10,141 nt of DNA from an uncultured Ruminococcus sp. (GTDB taxonomy: Bacteria; Bacillota; Clostridia; Oscillospirales; Ruminococcaceae). The position numbers and the translations under genes were made by a program. Under the pieces are notes generated by a model that saw only the letters and a list, made by a program, of their open reading frames with translations, made no database searches and was not told the origin of the DNA. Within the stretch, counting starts at the first letter, position 1. Every line of letters begins with the position of its first letter. The stretch spans positions 1 through 10,141 of the forward strand of contig CADBQZ010000239.1 of assembly GCA_902796865.1 (NCBI GenBank), read 5' to 3'. Positions 1 through 6,570 of this stretch are shown piece by piece.

Positions 1-593
1 ATGCGGCACTCAGAAATATCCTTTACCGCAAGGACAAGTCTGTAGAGCTTATGGTTTCATACGACCCTGCATTCTGCATGATGTCTGAATGGTACAAGCA
101 GCTTTTCGGCGAAAGCGAAGGCAAGGACAACAAGGGAATATTCCCGGCATCAGTAGTATTCTCAACTGATCTTCATTCTATGGGACAGTTCATACAGGAC
201 GGTTCAAGAGTGATGTTTGAAACTGTTGTTGATATAAAGGAGCCTAAAAAGGATCTTTATCTTGAAGACGATGCTGAAAATCTCGACGGACTTAACTTCC
301 TCACAGGACAGAATATGTCAGTCGTAAATAAGAAAGCATTTGAGGGAACAGTTCTTGCTCATACAGAAGGCGGAGTTCCGAACATTATTTTAGAGCTTGA
401 CAAGATCGACGAAGAGAATTTAGGTTATATGATCTATTTCTTTGAAAAGGCTTGTGCAGTTTCAGGATATGTTTTAGGTGTTAATCCGTTCGATCAGCCG
501 GGTGTTGAAAGCTATAAGTCGAATATGTTTGCACTTCTTGGCAAACCCGGATATGAGGATAAGAAGGAAGAACTCGAAGCAAAGCTTGGCTGA
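1..593 (+). CDS. pgi: Glucose-6-phosphate isomerase, C-terminal part (5' end outside window)
   Basis: Cytoplasmic enzyme interconverting glucose-6-phosphate and fructose-6-phosphate in glycolysis and gluconeogenesis. The frame is open from the left edge (first full codon at base 3, reading [20 protein letters not shown]), so the gene begins upstream and the ATG at 51 is internal. The visible ~196 residues include [10 protein letters not shown], a [12 protein letters not shown] segment and, near the end, [18 protein letters not shown]. That last stretch matches the second phosphoglucose isomerase signature (G-x-V-L-x4-F-D-Q-x-G-V-E-x2-K) and ends in the catalytic lysine. The protein finishes normally with [19 protein letters not shown] and TGA followed by an in-register TAA. 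No classical terminator follows; a 10-bp imperfect stem without a T-run lies just downstream. Confidence 0.95.
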   Translation, partial: AALRNILYRKDKSVELMVSYDPAFCMMSEWYKQLFGESEGKDNKGIFPASVVFSTDLHSMGQFIQDGSRVMFETVVDIKEPKKDLYLEDDAENLDGLNFLTGQNMSVVNKKAFEGTVLAHTEGGVPNIILELDKIDEENLGYMIYFFEKACAVSGYVLGVNPFDQPGVESYKSNMFALLGKPGYEDKKEELEAKLG

Positions 594-604
594 TAAAAGC
601 TTAC

Positions 605-630
605 GGTAAATATCAAATATGAGATTTGCC
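605..630 (+). other. Imperfect hairpin after pgi, no T-tract
   Basis: GGTAAATATC (605-614) can pair with GAGATTTGCC (621-630) across a 6-nt loop, with one G-U pair and one mismatch. It is followed by ATAAATAAGG rather than a T-run, so it is a weak terminator at best; it may be an mRNA 3'-end stabiliser. A second small repeat, AAAAGCA-TAG-TGCTTTT (659-675), lies just before the next ribosome site. Both are seen in the sequence, but their function is unknown. Confidence 0.3.
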
Positions 631-698
631 ATAAATAAGGAAGTAATTGTCATTTTGTAAAAGCATAGTGCTTTTATAGTGGCGAAAGGAGTATATAT

Positions 699-1103
699 AT
701 GATAAAAATAATCACAGGTAAAAAGGGTACAGGTAAGACAAAGGTGCTTATCGACCAGATCAATGAAGCAGTAAAATCAACAAACGGAAGCCTTGTCTGC
801 ATAGAAAAAGGCGAAGCACTCAGAAGATCCATAAGCTATAAGGTAAGATGGTGTGATGCAGATCAGTTTGCTATCGCAAGCTTTGACGCTTTCTATGGAT
901 TCGTTGCAGGAATGTTAGCCGGAAACTATGACATAAAGGAAGTTTATGTTGACGGTATCTTAAAGATAGGCGGAGCAGATTTCGACGAGCTTGGAATTCT
1001 TCTCTCAAAGCTTGACAAGCTTACAGGTGATGATACAAAGGTAGTATTTACTGTATCAGCTGACAGTGCAGAACTTCCTGCAAGTGTAACAAAGTTCATC
1101 TAA
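699..1103 (+). CDS. Small P-loop NTP-binding protein of unknown function
   Basis: A 134-residue protein beginning MIKIITGKKGTGKT. Residues 7-14 (GKKGTGKT) form a Walker A loop after a short beta strand, as in P-loop NTPases. A possible Walker B is VYVDG (82-86, D85), and FTVSADSAELP (117-127) resembles the strand and turn where a sensor would lie. The start is set by AAAGGAG at 685-691, 7 nt before the ATG. There is no signal peptide, membrane helix or recognisable partner domain. At this length it holds little beyond one nucleotide-binding core, so it is smaller than usual AAA+ or kinase proteins. I recall similar short P-loop proteins annotated as hypothetical in Clostridia, but know no tested function. 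It lies 105 nt after pgi and ends 25 nt before the yceD promoter, with no clear terminator. Confidence 0.85.
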   Translation: MIKIITGKKGTGKTKVLIDQINEAVKSTNGSLVCIEKGEALRRSISYKVRWCDADQFAIASFDAFYGFVAGMLAGNYDIKEVYVDGILKIGGADFDELGILLSKLDKLTGDDTKVVFTVSADSAELPASVTKFI

Positions 1104-1128
1104 TAAAAAATAAAAACGAAAAAAACTA

Positions 1129-1157
1129 TTGACAAATGGGAATATTTTGTTTATAAT
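1129..1157 (+). promoter_or_regulatory. Sigma-A-type promoter of yceD-rpmF
   Basis: A perfect -35 TTGACA (1129-1134) and perfect -10 TATAAT (1152-1157) are separated by 17 bp, with an A-rich stretch upstream that could act as an UP-like element. The predicted start of transcription is near 1164, giving a leader of about 60 nt before yceD. A consensus promoter suits a ribosomal protein unit. Confidence 0.9.
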
Positions 1158-1178
1158 AAGATTTGTGATGCTTAACAG

Positions 1179-1204
1179 CTCTTTTCGGGTGTTCCCGGAG
1201 AGAG
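1179..1204 (+). promoter_or_regulatory. Leader hairpin upstream of yceD
   Basis: CTCTTTTCGGG (1179-1189) pairs with CCCGGAGAGAG (1194-1204) over 11 bp, including two G-U pairs, with a 4-nt TGTT loop. It lies in the predicted 5' UTR and ends 7 nt before the AGGAG ribosome site (1212-1216). No T-run follows, so it is not an intrinsic terminator. Possible roles are 5'-end protection or binding of a ribosomal protein; neither is shown by the sequence. Confidence 0.6.
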
Positions 1205-1223
1205 ACAGTATAGGAGTGATCGT

Positions 1224-1670
1224 ATGAAAGCTGATCTGCGTCAGGTATTTAATGCTGCGGGCATGAAAAAGGATATTGAATATGAGATCCCCGTGTCCGA
1301 ACTTGAAAAGATCAAAGGCTACAGCTTTTCTTCACCGCTAAAGATAAAGGGAAGCTTTTATAACCGTGCAGATGTTGTGCATATGGATTATTCCGCAGAT
1401 GTTACATTGGATATCGTCTGTGACAGGTGCTTGAAGGAACTTGAAAGAGATTATCATTATGACTTTAAGCATATAGTGGTCACCTCTGTGAACCGTGATG
1501 AAGATGAATATATCATTGCGGAGAATTACAGGGCAGATGTTGATGAGATCGCTCTTTCGGATATGCTTCTTGAGCTGCCGACGAAGCTTTTATGCAAAGA
1601 TGACTGTAAAGGTCTTTGCGGGGTATGCGGCTGTGATCTGAATGAATCCGAGTGTGATTGCCAAAAATAA
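1224..1670 (+). CDS. yceD: YceD/DUF177 family protein (23S rRNA accumulation protein)
   Basis: A 148-residue cytoplasmic protein of the DUF177 family, encoded next to L32 in very many bacteria and linked in E. coli and plants to normal 23S rRNA levels. Cysteines at 66 and 69 (CDRC) follow the central beta region. The C-terminus carries the typical cysteine cluster KLLCKDDCKGLCGVCGCDLN and ECDC (C124, C128, C132, C135, C137, C144, C146), probably a metal site. AGGAG at 1212-1216 lies 7 nt before the ATG. It is the first gene after a consensus promoter and its stop is 37 nt before rpmF, so the two are co-transcribed. Family assignment is firm; the biochemical role is poorly defined in Firmicutes. 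Confidence 0.92.
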   Translation: MKADLRQVFNAAGMKKDIEYEIPVSELEKIKGYSFSSPLKIKGSFYNRADVVHMDYSADVTLDIVCDRCLKELERDYHYDFKHIVVTSVNRDEDEYIIAENYRADVDEIALSDMLLELPTKLLCKDDCKGLCGVCGCDLNESECDCQK

Positions 1671-1671
1671 A

Positions 1672-1691
1672 AGCTTTGTTATGGCAAAGCT
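1672..1691 (+). other. Hairpin in the yceD-rpmF spacer
   Basis: AGCTTTG (1672-1678) and CAAAGCT (1685-1691) form a perfect 7-bp stem with a 6-nt loop, beginning 1 nt after the yceD stop and ending 2 nt before the rpmF ribosome site AAGGAGG (1694-1700). There is no T-run, so it is unlikely to terminate transcription. It could help set rpmF translation or mark a processing site; this is inference. Confidence 0.5.
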
Positions 1692-1707
1692 GTAAGGAGG
1701 TGCCGGA

Positions 1708-1893
1708 ATGGCTGTACCAAAGAGAAAAACTTCCAAAGCAAGACGTGATAAAAGACGTTCAGCAGTATGGAAGCTTGATGCACCTGCACTTTGCAGATGC
1801 GATAACTGCGGTGAATTAAAGGCTCCGCATAAGGTTTGCAAAAACTGTGGATACTATAAGGGTGTTGAGGTCATCAAGGTTGATGCCGAATAA
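1708..1893 (+). CDS. rpmF: 50S ribosomal protein L32
   Basis: A 61-residue structural protein of the large ribosomal subunit. The start [18 protein letters not shown] is the classic basic L32 N-terminus. A zinc-binding form is visible: C31-x2-C34 and C44-x2-C47 in [22 protein letters not shown], with an extra C29. Length matches the family (about 56-64). AAGGAGG at 1694-1700 lies 7 nt before the ATG. Because the four-cysteine motif is intact, this is the zinc-containing (C+) version. A terminator follows immediately, making yceD-rpmF a two-gene unit. Confidence 0.98.
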   Translation: MAVPKRKTSKARRDKRRSAVWKLDAPALCRCDNCGELKAPHKVCKNCGYYKGVEVIKVDAE

Positions 1894-1907
1894 CTCTTAA
1901 AAAGGAG

Positions 1908-1937
1908 GAGAGGAGGAGAGATCTTCCTCTCTTTTTT
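1908..1937 (+). terminator. Intrinsic terminator after rpmF
   Basis: The arms GAGAGGAGG (1908-1916) and CTTCCTCTC (1923-1931) pair over 9 bp with one G-U, loop AGAGAT, followed by TTTTTT (1932-1937). The upstream purine-rich strand can extend the pairing into the T-run through A-U and G-U pairs. It separates rpmF from der, although partial read-through into der is possible because I see no good -35 for der. Confidence 0.85.
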
Positions 1938-1965
1938 ATATGATAAATGAAAGGAGATGTTTGCT

Positions 1966-3291
1966 GTGCCATTGCCGTTAGTTGCGGTCGTAGGGCGGCC
2001 GAATGTCGGAAAATCGACCCTTTTCAATAAGCTTGTAGGACAGCGTATCTCGATAGTCGAGGATACTCCGGGTGTTACACGAGACAGGATCTATTCAAAA
2101 TGCGAGTGGCGTTCGAGGGAATTTATGGTGGTCGATACAGGCGGTATAGAGCCTGCGGCAGATGATATTATACTTTCTCAGATGAAAAAACAGGCAGAGC
2201 TTGCTATAGAAAGAGCAGATGTTATTGTTTTAGTTACAGATATACGCTGCGGAGTGACAGCGACCGATCTTGATGTTGCTCATATGCTCCAGAGGAGCGG
2301 CAAGCCTATTGTTTTAGCAGTAAATAAGTGCGATTCGCTTGGTGAACCGCCTGTTGAACTTTATGAATTTTATAATCTCGGGTTAGGAGAACCGTTCCCT
2401 ATATCATCACAGCATGGACATGGTACAGGTGATCTTCTCGATGAGATATTCAAATATTTTCCGGAGGATAAAACGGAAGACTATGATGATGAGTATATCA
2501 GGGTAGCAGTCATAGGAAAACCAAATGCCGGAAAGTCTTCGCTTGTAAACAGGATCGCAGGAGAAGAACGTGTTATAGTTTCGGATATTGCCGGAACGAC
2601 CCGTGATGCTACCGATACTGCTGTAGAGAATGAAAACGGAAAATTTGTTTTTATTGATACGGCAGGAATAAGAAGAAAATCAAAAGTCAATGAACGCATA
2701 GAGCATTACAGCGTATTAAGAGCATACATGGCTGTTGACAGGGCAGATGTCTGCATAATTATGATAGATGCGACAGAAGGCTTTACCGAGCAGGATTCTA
2801 AGATAGCAGGATATGCACATGAACAGGGAAAAGCGTCTATCGTTGCTGTGAATAAATGGGATGCTGTTGAAAAAAATGGAAGCACCATGAAAGAATTTCA
2901 GACAAAGCTTGAGAATGATTTCAGCTTTATGTCGTATGTTCCGTTTTTGTTTATATCTGCAAAGACCGGACAGCGTGTGGACAAGCTTTTTGAGATGATA
3001 AAGCAGGTATATGAGAAAAACACTATGCGAATATCTACCGGAATGCTCAATGATGTTCTGTCATATGCTGTTACAAGAGTACAGCCGCCTTCGGATAAAG
3101 GAAAGCGTCTGAAGATATTCTATATCACACAGGCATCTACAAAACCACCAACTTTTGTTACTTTTGTGAATCGTTCTGAGCTTTTTCATTTTTCGTATCA
3201 GAGGTATATCGAAAATCAGATAAGAGAAACGTTCGGACTGACCGGAACACCGGTAAAATTTATCGTAAGGGAACGAGGGGAAGGTAAATAA
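1966..3291 (+). CDS. der: Ribosome biogenesis GTPase Der (EngA)
   Basis: Essential GTPase with two tandem G domains that acts in 50S subunit assembly. With the GTG start at 1966 it has 441 residues, usual for the family. Domain 1 has G1 GRPNVGKS (10-17), TPGVTRD (34-40), DTGG (57-60) and NKCD (120-123). Domain 2 has GKPNAGKS (184-191), TTRD (211-214), DTAG (231-234), NKWD (296-299) and SAK (331-333). A KH-like C-terminal domain follows (about 350-441). I chose the GTG because AAGGAG (1951-1956) touches the ATG at 1957, leaving no spacer, but lies 9 nt before the GTG. The protein then begins MPLPLVAVVGRPNVGKS, like other Der proteins. The stop overlaps the plsY start by 1 nt (TAATG). A weak TATGAT (1939-1944) is the only local promoter hint. 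Confidence 0.95.
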   Translation: MPLPLVAVVGRPNVGKSTLFNKLVGQRISIVEDTPGVTRDRIYSKCEWRSREFMVVDTGGIEPAADDIILSQMKKQAELAIERADVIVLVTDIRCGVTATDLDVAHMLQRSGKPIVLAVNKCDSLGEPPVELYEFYNLGLGEPFPISSQHGHGTGDLLDEIFKYFPEDKTEDYDDEYIRVAVIGKPNAGKSSLVNRIAGEERVIVSDIAGTTRDATDTAVENENGKFVFIDTAGIRRKSKVNERIEHYSVLRAYMAVDRADVCIIMIDATEGFTEQDSKIAGYAHEQGKASIVAVNKWDAVEKNGSTMKEFQTKLENDFSFMSYVPFLFISAKTGQRVDKLFEMIKQVYEKNTMRISTGMLNDVLSYAVTRVQPPSDKGKRLKIFYITQASTKPPTFVTFVNRSELFHFSYQRYIENQIRETFGLTGTPVKFIVRERGEGK

Positions 3292-3974
3292 TGATCTTAA
3301 AATGGGTAGCAGTGATAACTGTATCGGCTGTCATATCCTATCTTATGGGAAGTGTCAATTCCTCGATAATTACGGTAAAGCTTTTAGAAGGAAAAGACAT
3401 AAGAGATTTTGGAAGTGGAAATGCAGGACTTACAAATACGCTTAGAGTCTTTGGCAAGAAATGTGCTCTTATAACCCTTTTGGGTGATCTTCTTAAAGGC
3501 ATATTGGCGGTCATTATCTGTAAAGTTATATGCACTCTCTGTGGAGTAGGCATAGGGACTGAAAATGATGTTCATTTTATAGGATATATAGCAGGATTTT
3601 TTGCGGTCCTGGGGCATATTTTCCCTATATATTACGGTTTTAAGGGCGGTAAGGGAGTACTTGTCGGTGTATCTGTATTCATAGTTATACATCCGCTCTT
3701 GTTTGTAATGCTTATACGCGAGTTTGCTATCGTTCTTGCGATCAGCAGATACGTTTCGCTCTCGTCTATCATAGCTACATCGCTTTGTCCTTTTATGACA
3801 TTTGCTATACAGTTTTTTTTAGAGGCTCATGACTGGCAGACAGCGCTGCTTTATTCGCTGATGTCAATACCTGTGTGTGCGACTGTTATCTATATGCACA
3901 GGAGCAATATACATAGGCTCAGGGAAGGTACGGAAAACAGATTTTCATTCGGCAAAAAGGAGGAGGAAAAATAA
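3291..3974 (+). CDS. plsY: Glycerol-3-phosphate acyltransferase PlsY (acyl-phosphate dependent)
   Basis: Integral membrane enzyme that transfers an acyl group from acyl-phosphate (made by PlsX) to sn-glycerol-3-phosphate, giving lysophosphatidic acid. At 227 residues it is slightly long for the family (about 200). Several hydrophobic helices are visible, the first at about 4-29. The three active-site motifs are present: GSGNAGLTN (41-49) with R52, GHIFPIYYGFKGGKGV (108-123), and HRSNIHRLREGTE (203-215). Two usual small residues differ: GATN reads GLTN (L47), and KGVAT reads KGVLV. The charged tail FGKKEEEK is cytoplasmic-looking, and its codons contain the AGGAGG (3961-3966) that serves gpsA. 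It overlaps der and gpsA by 1 nt each, so translational coupling is likely. GpsA supplies its substrate. Confidence 0.96.
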   Translation: MILKWVAVITVSAVISYLMGSVNSSIITVKLLEGKDIRDFGSGNAGLTNTLRVFGKKCALITLLGDLLKGILAVIICKVICTLCGVGIGTENDVHFIGYIAGFFAVLGHIFPIYYGFKGGKGVLVGVSVFIVIHPLLFVMLIREFAIVLAISRYVSLSSIIATSLCPFMTFAIQFFLEAHDWQTALLYSLMSIPVCATVIYMHRSNIHRLREGTENRFSFGKKEEEK

Positions 3975-4972
3975 TGGCAAAGATCACGATACTAGGGTCC
4001 GGAGGCTTTGGAATGAGCCTTGCGGTAATGCTCGATAAGCTTAAACATGATGTAACAGTATGGTCTGCATTTGATGATGAACTCAAAGCTATACGCAGAG
4101 ACGGTGAACACCGTGCAAAGCTTCCGGGTGTCAAGATACCTGAAAGTATCTCGCTTGACAGTGATATATCATGTATCAAAGGGAGCGATGTAGTGCTTCT
4201 TGGTATTCCTTCACCTTTTGTCAGGGATGTCGCAAAAAAGGCAGCTCCCTATATAACCGAAAAGATGATAGTTGTAAATACCAGCAAGGGTCTTGAAAAC
4301 GGAACATTAAAGCTTATAAGTGATGTTATAAGAGAGGAACTTCCTGAACCTCCGATAGTTATACTTTCGGGGCCTTCTCATGCTGAGGAAGTTGCACTTG
4401 GCATACCTACGACAGTTGTAGCGGCATCTGATGACATGGATGCTGCGGCATATATACAGGATATAATGAGCAGCAATGTTTTCAGGATATACATAAATCC
4501 TGACGTAACAGGCTGTGAGATAGGCGGAGCTTTGAAAAATATAATAGCGCTTTGTGCAGGGATATGTGACGGATTGAATTACGGTGATAATACGAAAGCG
4601 GCGCTTATGACAAGAGGACTTACTGAGATTGCAAGACTTGGGGAAGCGATGGGCGCAAATATGACAACTTTTGCCGGTCTTACCGGTATAGGCGATCTTA
4701 TAGTTACCTGTACGAGTATGCACAGCAGAAACAGGAGAGCAGGGATACTTATAGGACAGGGTGTTAATCCGCAGGAAGCGGTAAAGCTTGTCGGCACGGT
4801 AGAGGGATATAACTGCTGCCGTATAGCGCTTGCGCTTGCACAGAAGCTTGGTGTTTCGATGCCTATAACCGAACAGCTCAGCAAGGTGCTTTTCGAGGGC
4901 GAGAATGTCAAAGAGGCTCTGGGACACCTTATGTCAAGACCTAAAAGATCAGAGATCGAATCGGTAATGTGA
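3974..4972 (+). CDS. gpsA: NAD(P)-dependent glycerol-3-phosphate dehydrogenase
   Basis: Cytoplasmic enzyme reducing dihydroxyacetone phosphate to sn-glycerol-3-phosphate, the backbone for phospholipids and the substrate of PlsY encoded just upstream. Its 332 residues match the family. The N-terminal Rossmann fold has GSGGFG (8-13) in the MAKITILGSGGFGMSLA start, where many homologues read GAGSWG. Other hallmarks are NTSKGLE (102-108, K105), SGPSHAEEV (132-140), the catalytic K188 in EIGGALKNIIA, GLTGIGDLIVTCTS (235-248) and SRNRRAG (251-257). AGGAGG (3961-3966) inside the end of plsY serves as ribosome site, 7 nt before the ATG. It closes the der-plsY-gpsA operon; a strong terminator begins 5 nt after its stop. 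Confidence 0.97.
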   Translation: MAKITILGSGGFGMSLAVMLDKLKHDVTVWSAFDDELKAIRRDGEHRAKLPGVKIPESISLDSDISCIKGSDVVLLGIPSPFVRDVAKKAAPYITEKMIVVNTSKGLENGTLKLISDVIREELPEPPIVILSGPSHAEEVALGIPTTVVAASDDMDAAAYIQDIMSSNVFRIYINPDVTGCEIGGALKNIIALCAGICDGLNYGDNTKAALMTRGLTEIARLGEAMGANMTTFAGLTGIGDLIVTCTSMHSRNRRAGILIGQGVNPQEAVKLVGTVEGYNCCRIALALAQKLGVSMPITEQLSKVLFEGENVKEALGHLMSRPKRSEIESVM

Positions 4973-4976
4973 TATT

Positions 4977-5014
4977 ATCCTGCCTGTCTTAAAAAAGATA
5001 GGCAGGATTTTTTT
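4977..5014 (+). terminator. Strong intrinsic terminator after gpsA
   Basis: ATCCTGCCTGTCTT (4977-4990) pairs with AAGATAGGCAGGAT (4995-5008) over 14 bp with one G-U, loop AAAA, followed by a run of seven T (5008-5014). It ends the der-plsY-gpsA operon and insulates glyA. Confidence 0.95.
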
Positions 5015-5044
5015 AAAATAAAAAGAAATATTTGCTAAAATCTA

Positions 5045-5073
5045 TTGAAATTTGTAAGTGTTTGTTGTATAAT
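5045..5073 (+). promoter_or_regulatory. Sigma-A-type promoter of glyA
   Basis: -35 TTGAAA (5045-5050, five of six consensus) and -10 TATAAT (5068-5073, perfect) with 17-bp spacing, preceded by A/T-rich DNA. Transcription would start near 5080, giving a short leader of about 58 nt. I recognise no riboswitch in so short a leader. Confidence 0.85.
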
Positions 5074-5137
5074 AAAAGTAATATGGCAATGCCGCAAGCA
5101 GTGTGCATATGTCAAAAATCGAAAGGAAAATATAATT

Positions 5138-6391
5138 ATGTACAGTAATATCGTTGATACCATCGGATTTCTTTCAAAGTCTGATCCGGAAGTCGGACAG
5201 GCTATGGAAAAGGAACTCGCAAGACAGAAAAGAAACCTTGAGCTTATCGCAAGCGAGAATATCGTTTCGCCTGAGGTAATGGCTGCTATGGGTTCGGTTC
5301 TTACAAACAAATATGCAGAAGGCTATCCGGGCAAGCGTTACTACGGCGGATGTGAATGCGTTGACGTTGTTGAGGATATAGCTATCGAAAGAGCTAAAAA
5401 GCTTTTCGGCGCAAAATTTGCAAATGTACAGGCTCATTCGGGCGCACAGGCAAATACTGCCGTTTACTTTGCACTTCTGGAACCGGGCGATACAGTAATG
5501 GGTATGAGCCTTGCACACGGCGGACACCTTACACATGGCTCACCGGTAAATCTTTCTGGTAAATACTTTAACTTCGTATCATATGGTCTGGGCGAAAGTG
5601 AAACTATCGACTATGATGAGGTAGAAAGACTTGCAAAGGAAAACAAGCCGAAGCTTATCGTAGCAGGCGCATCGGCATATCCTAGGATCATAGATTTTGA
5701 AAGGATCTCTCAGATAGCAAAGTCTGTAGGAGCATATTTCATGGTCGATATGGCTCATATCGCCGGTCTTGTAGCAGCAGGCTGCCACCCGACACCTGTA
5801 GGAGTAGCAGACGTTGTAACAACTACTACACATAAGACATTAAGAGGACCCAGAGGCGGACTTATCCTTACAAATGATGAGGAGCTTGCAAAGAAGATAA
5901 ATAAGGCTATATTCCCCGGAATACAGGGCGGACCGCTTATGCACGTTATCGCAGGCAAGGCAGTATGCTTTGGCGAAGCTTTAAAGCCGGAGTTCAAGGC
6001 ATATCAGCAGCAGGTAGTAAAGAACGCACAGGCACTTGCAAAGGGTCTTGTTGACAGAGGCTTTGCACTTGTATCAGGCGGTACAGACAATCATCTTATG
6101 CTCGTTGATCTTCGTCCGTTCGATATCACAGGCAAGGAACTTGAACACAGACTTGATGAGGTATACATCACTGTAAACAAGAACGCTATACCGAATGATC
6201 CTCAGAAGCCGTTCGTTACAAGCGGACTTCGTATAGGCACACCTGCTGTTACTACAAGAGGTCTTAAAGAAGAGGATATGGAAAAGATCGCAGAGTATAT
6301 CTATCTTGCTGCAAAAGATTTTGAAGGCAAGGCAGATGCTATCCGTGAAGGCGTAACTGAGATATGTAAAAAATATCCGCTTTATGAATGA
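5138..6391 (+). CDS. glyA: Serine hydroxymethyltransferase
   Basis: PLP enzyme converting serine and tetrahydrofolate to glycine and 5,10-methylene-tetrahydrofolate, the main source of one-carbon units. From the ATG at 5138 it has 417 residues, standard for bacterial SHMT. Visible hallmarks are [12 protein letters not shown] (36-47), [16 protein letters not shown] (56-71), [10 protein letters not shown] (125-134), [13 protein letters not shown] (203-215) with the PLP-contacting Asp and His, and the PLP lysine K233 in [15 protein letters not shown] (227-241). The carboxylate-binding R366 lies in GLRIGTPA. A longer reading from a TTG at 5045 would put the start inside the promoter, so it is rejected; GAAAGGA (5121-5127) sits 10 nt before the chosen ATG. 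It has its own promoter and terminator, so it is a single-gene unit. Confidence 0.98.
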   Translation: MYSNIVDTIGFLSKSDPEVGQAMEKELARQKRNLELIASENIVSPEVMAAMGSVLTNKYAEGYPGKRYYGGCECVDVVEDIAIERAKKLFGAKFANVQAHSGAQANTAVYFALLEPGDTVMGMSLAHGGHLTHGSPVNLSGKYFNFVSYGLGESETIDYDEVERLAKENKPKLIVAGASAYPRIIDFERISQIAKSVGAYFMVDMAHIAGLVAAGCHPTPVGVADVVTTTTHKTLRGPRGGLILTNDEELAKKINKAIFPGIQGGPLMHVIAGKAVCFGEALKPEFKAYQQQVVKNAQALAKGLVDRGFALVSGGTDNHLMLVDLRPFDITGKELEHRLDEVYITVNKNAIPNDPQKPFVTSGLRIGTPAVTTRGLKEEDMEKIAEYIYLAAKDFEGKADAIREGVTEICKKYPLYE

Positions 6392-6402
6392 TCGAAAGCA
6401 TT

Positions 6403-6440
6403 TATGCTTCCCGGAGCAAAGATCCCGGGAAGCATATTTT
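6403..6440 (+). terminator. Intrinsic terminator after glyA
   Basis: TATGCTTCCCGG (6403-6414) is perfectly complementary to CCGGGAAGCATA (6425-6436), a 12-bp stem with a 10-nt loop. The T-tract is short (TTTT, 6437-6440, then ATAA). Stem strength and position 12 nt after the stop make a terminator likely. Confidence 0.85.
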
Positions 6441-6458
6441 ATAATTCACACTTTATGG

Positions 6459-6489
6459 CTGACGTTTAGCAAAACGGCAGTTATATAAT
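6459..6489 (+). promoter_or_regulatory. Weak candidate promoter of rarA
   Basis: A perfect -10 TATAAT (6484-6489) has only a poor -35, CTGACG (6459-6464, four of six), at 19-bp spacing. Since a terminator ends at 6440, rarA needs a promoter in this interval. The -10 lies in the spacer of an 8-bp inverted repeat, listed separately. Confidence 0.45.
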
Positions 6490-6500
6490 TAAGTTTTGCT
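6468..6500 (+). promoter_or_regulatory. Perfect inverted repeat around the rarA -10 (possible operator)
   Basis: AGCAAAAC (6468-6475) and GTTTTGCT (6493-6500) are exact inverted copies separated by 17 nt, and the TATAAT at 6484-6489 lies within the spacer. Outer bases add wobble pairs if read as RNA. This could be an operator for a dimeric repressor or an RNA hairpin at the 5' end. It does not resemble the Firmicute LexA box (CGAAC-N4-GTTCG). No regulator is identifiable. Confidence 0.4.
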
Positions 6501-6570
6501 GAGAAAATGCTCTGATACTTAGACTCTTAAAGGGCTTATGCTCTTTGTTGAAAGGTGGGTGACAGACAAA

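Noticed and set aside
641..680. Promoter for the P-loop gene using TTGTCA (647-652)
   Set aside because: The nearest TATAGT-like -10 is 22 bp away and other hexamers have 11- or 19-bp spacing with poor matches.
4307..4927. Long minus-strand frame opposite gpsA (206 residues)
   Set aside because: It lies wholly inside an intact gpsA with all active-site motifs. Its composition, rich in Cys, Tyr, Arg and Ser, is typical of antisense shadow translation.
5045..5137. N-terminal extension of glyA from a TTG at 5045
   Set aside because: It begins in the -35 hexamer, spans the -10, and adds 31 residues unlike SHMT. The ATG at 5138 has a ribosome site and a normal family length.
6538..6570. Upstream ATG of rarA adding MLFVERWVTDK
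   Set aside because: RarA proteins normally start close to the PLA-RP motif, and the SD-like AAAGGTGGGTGA lies between the two ATGs. An AAAGGG upstream keeps this start possible but less likely.
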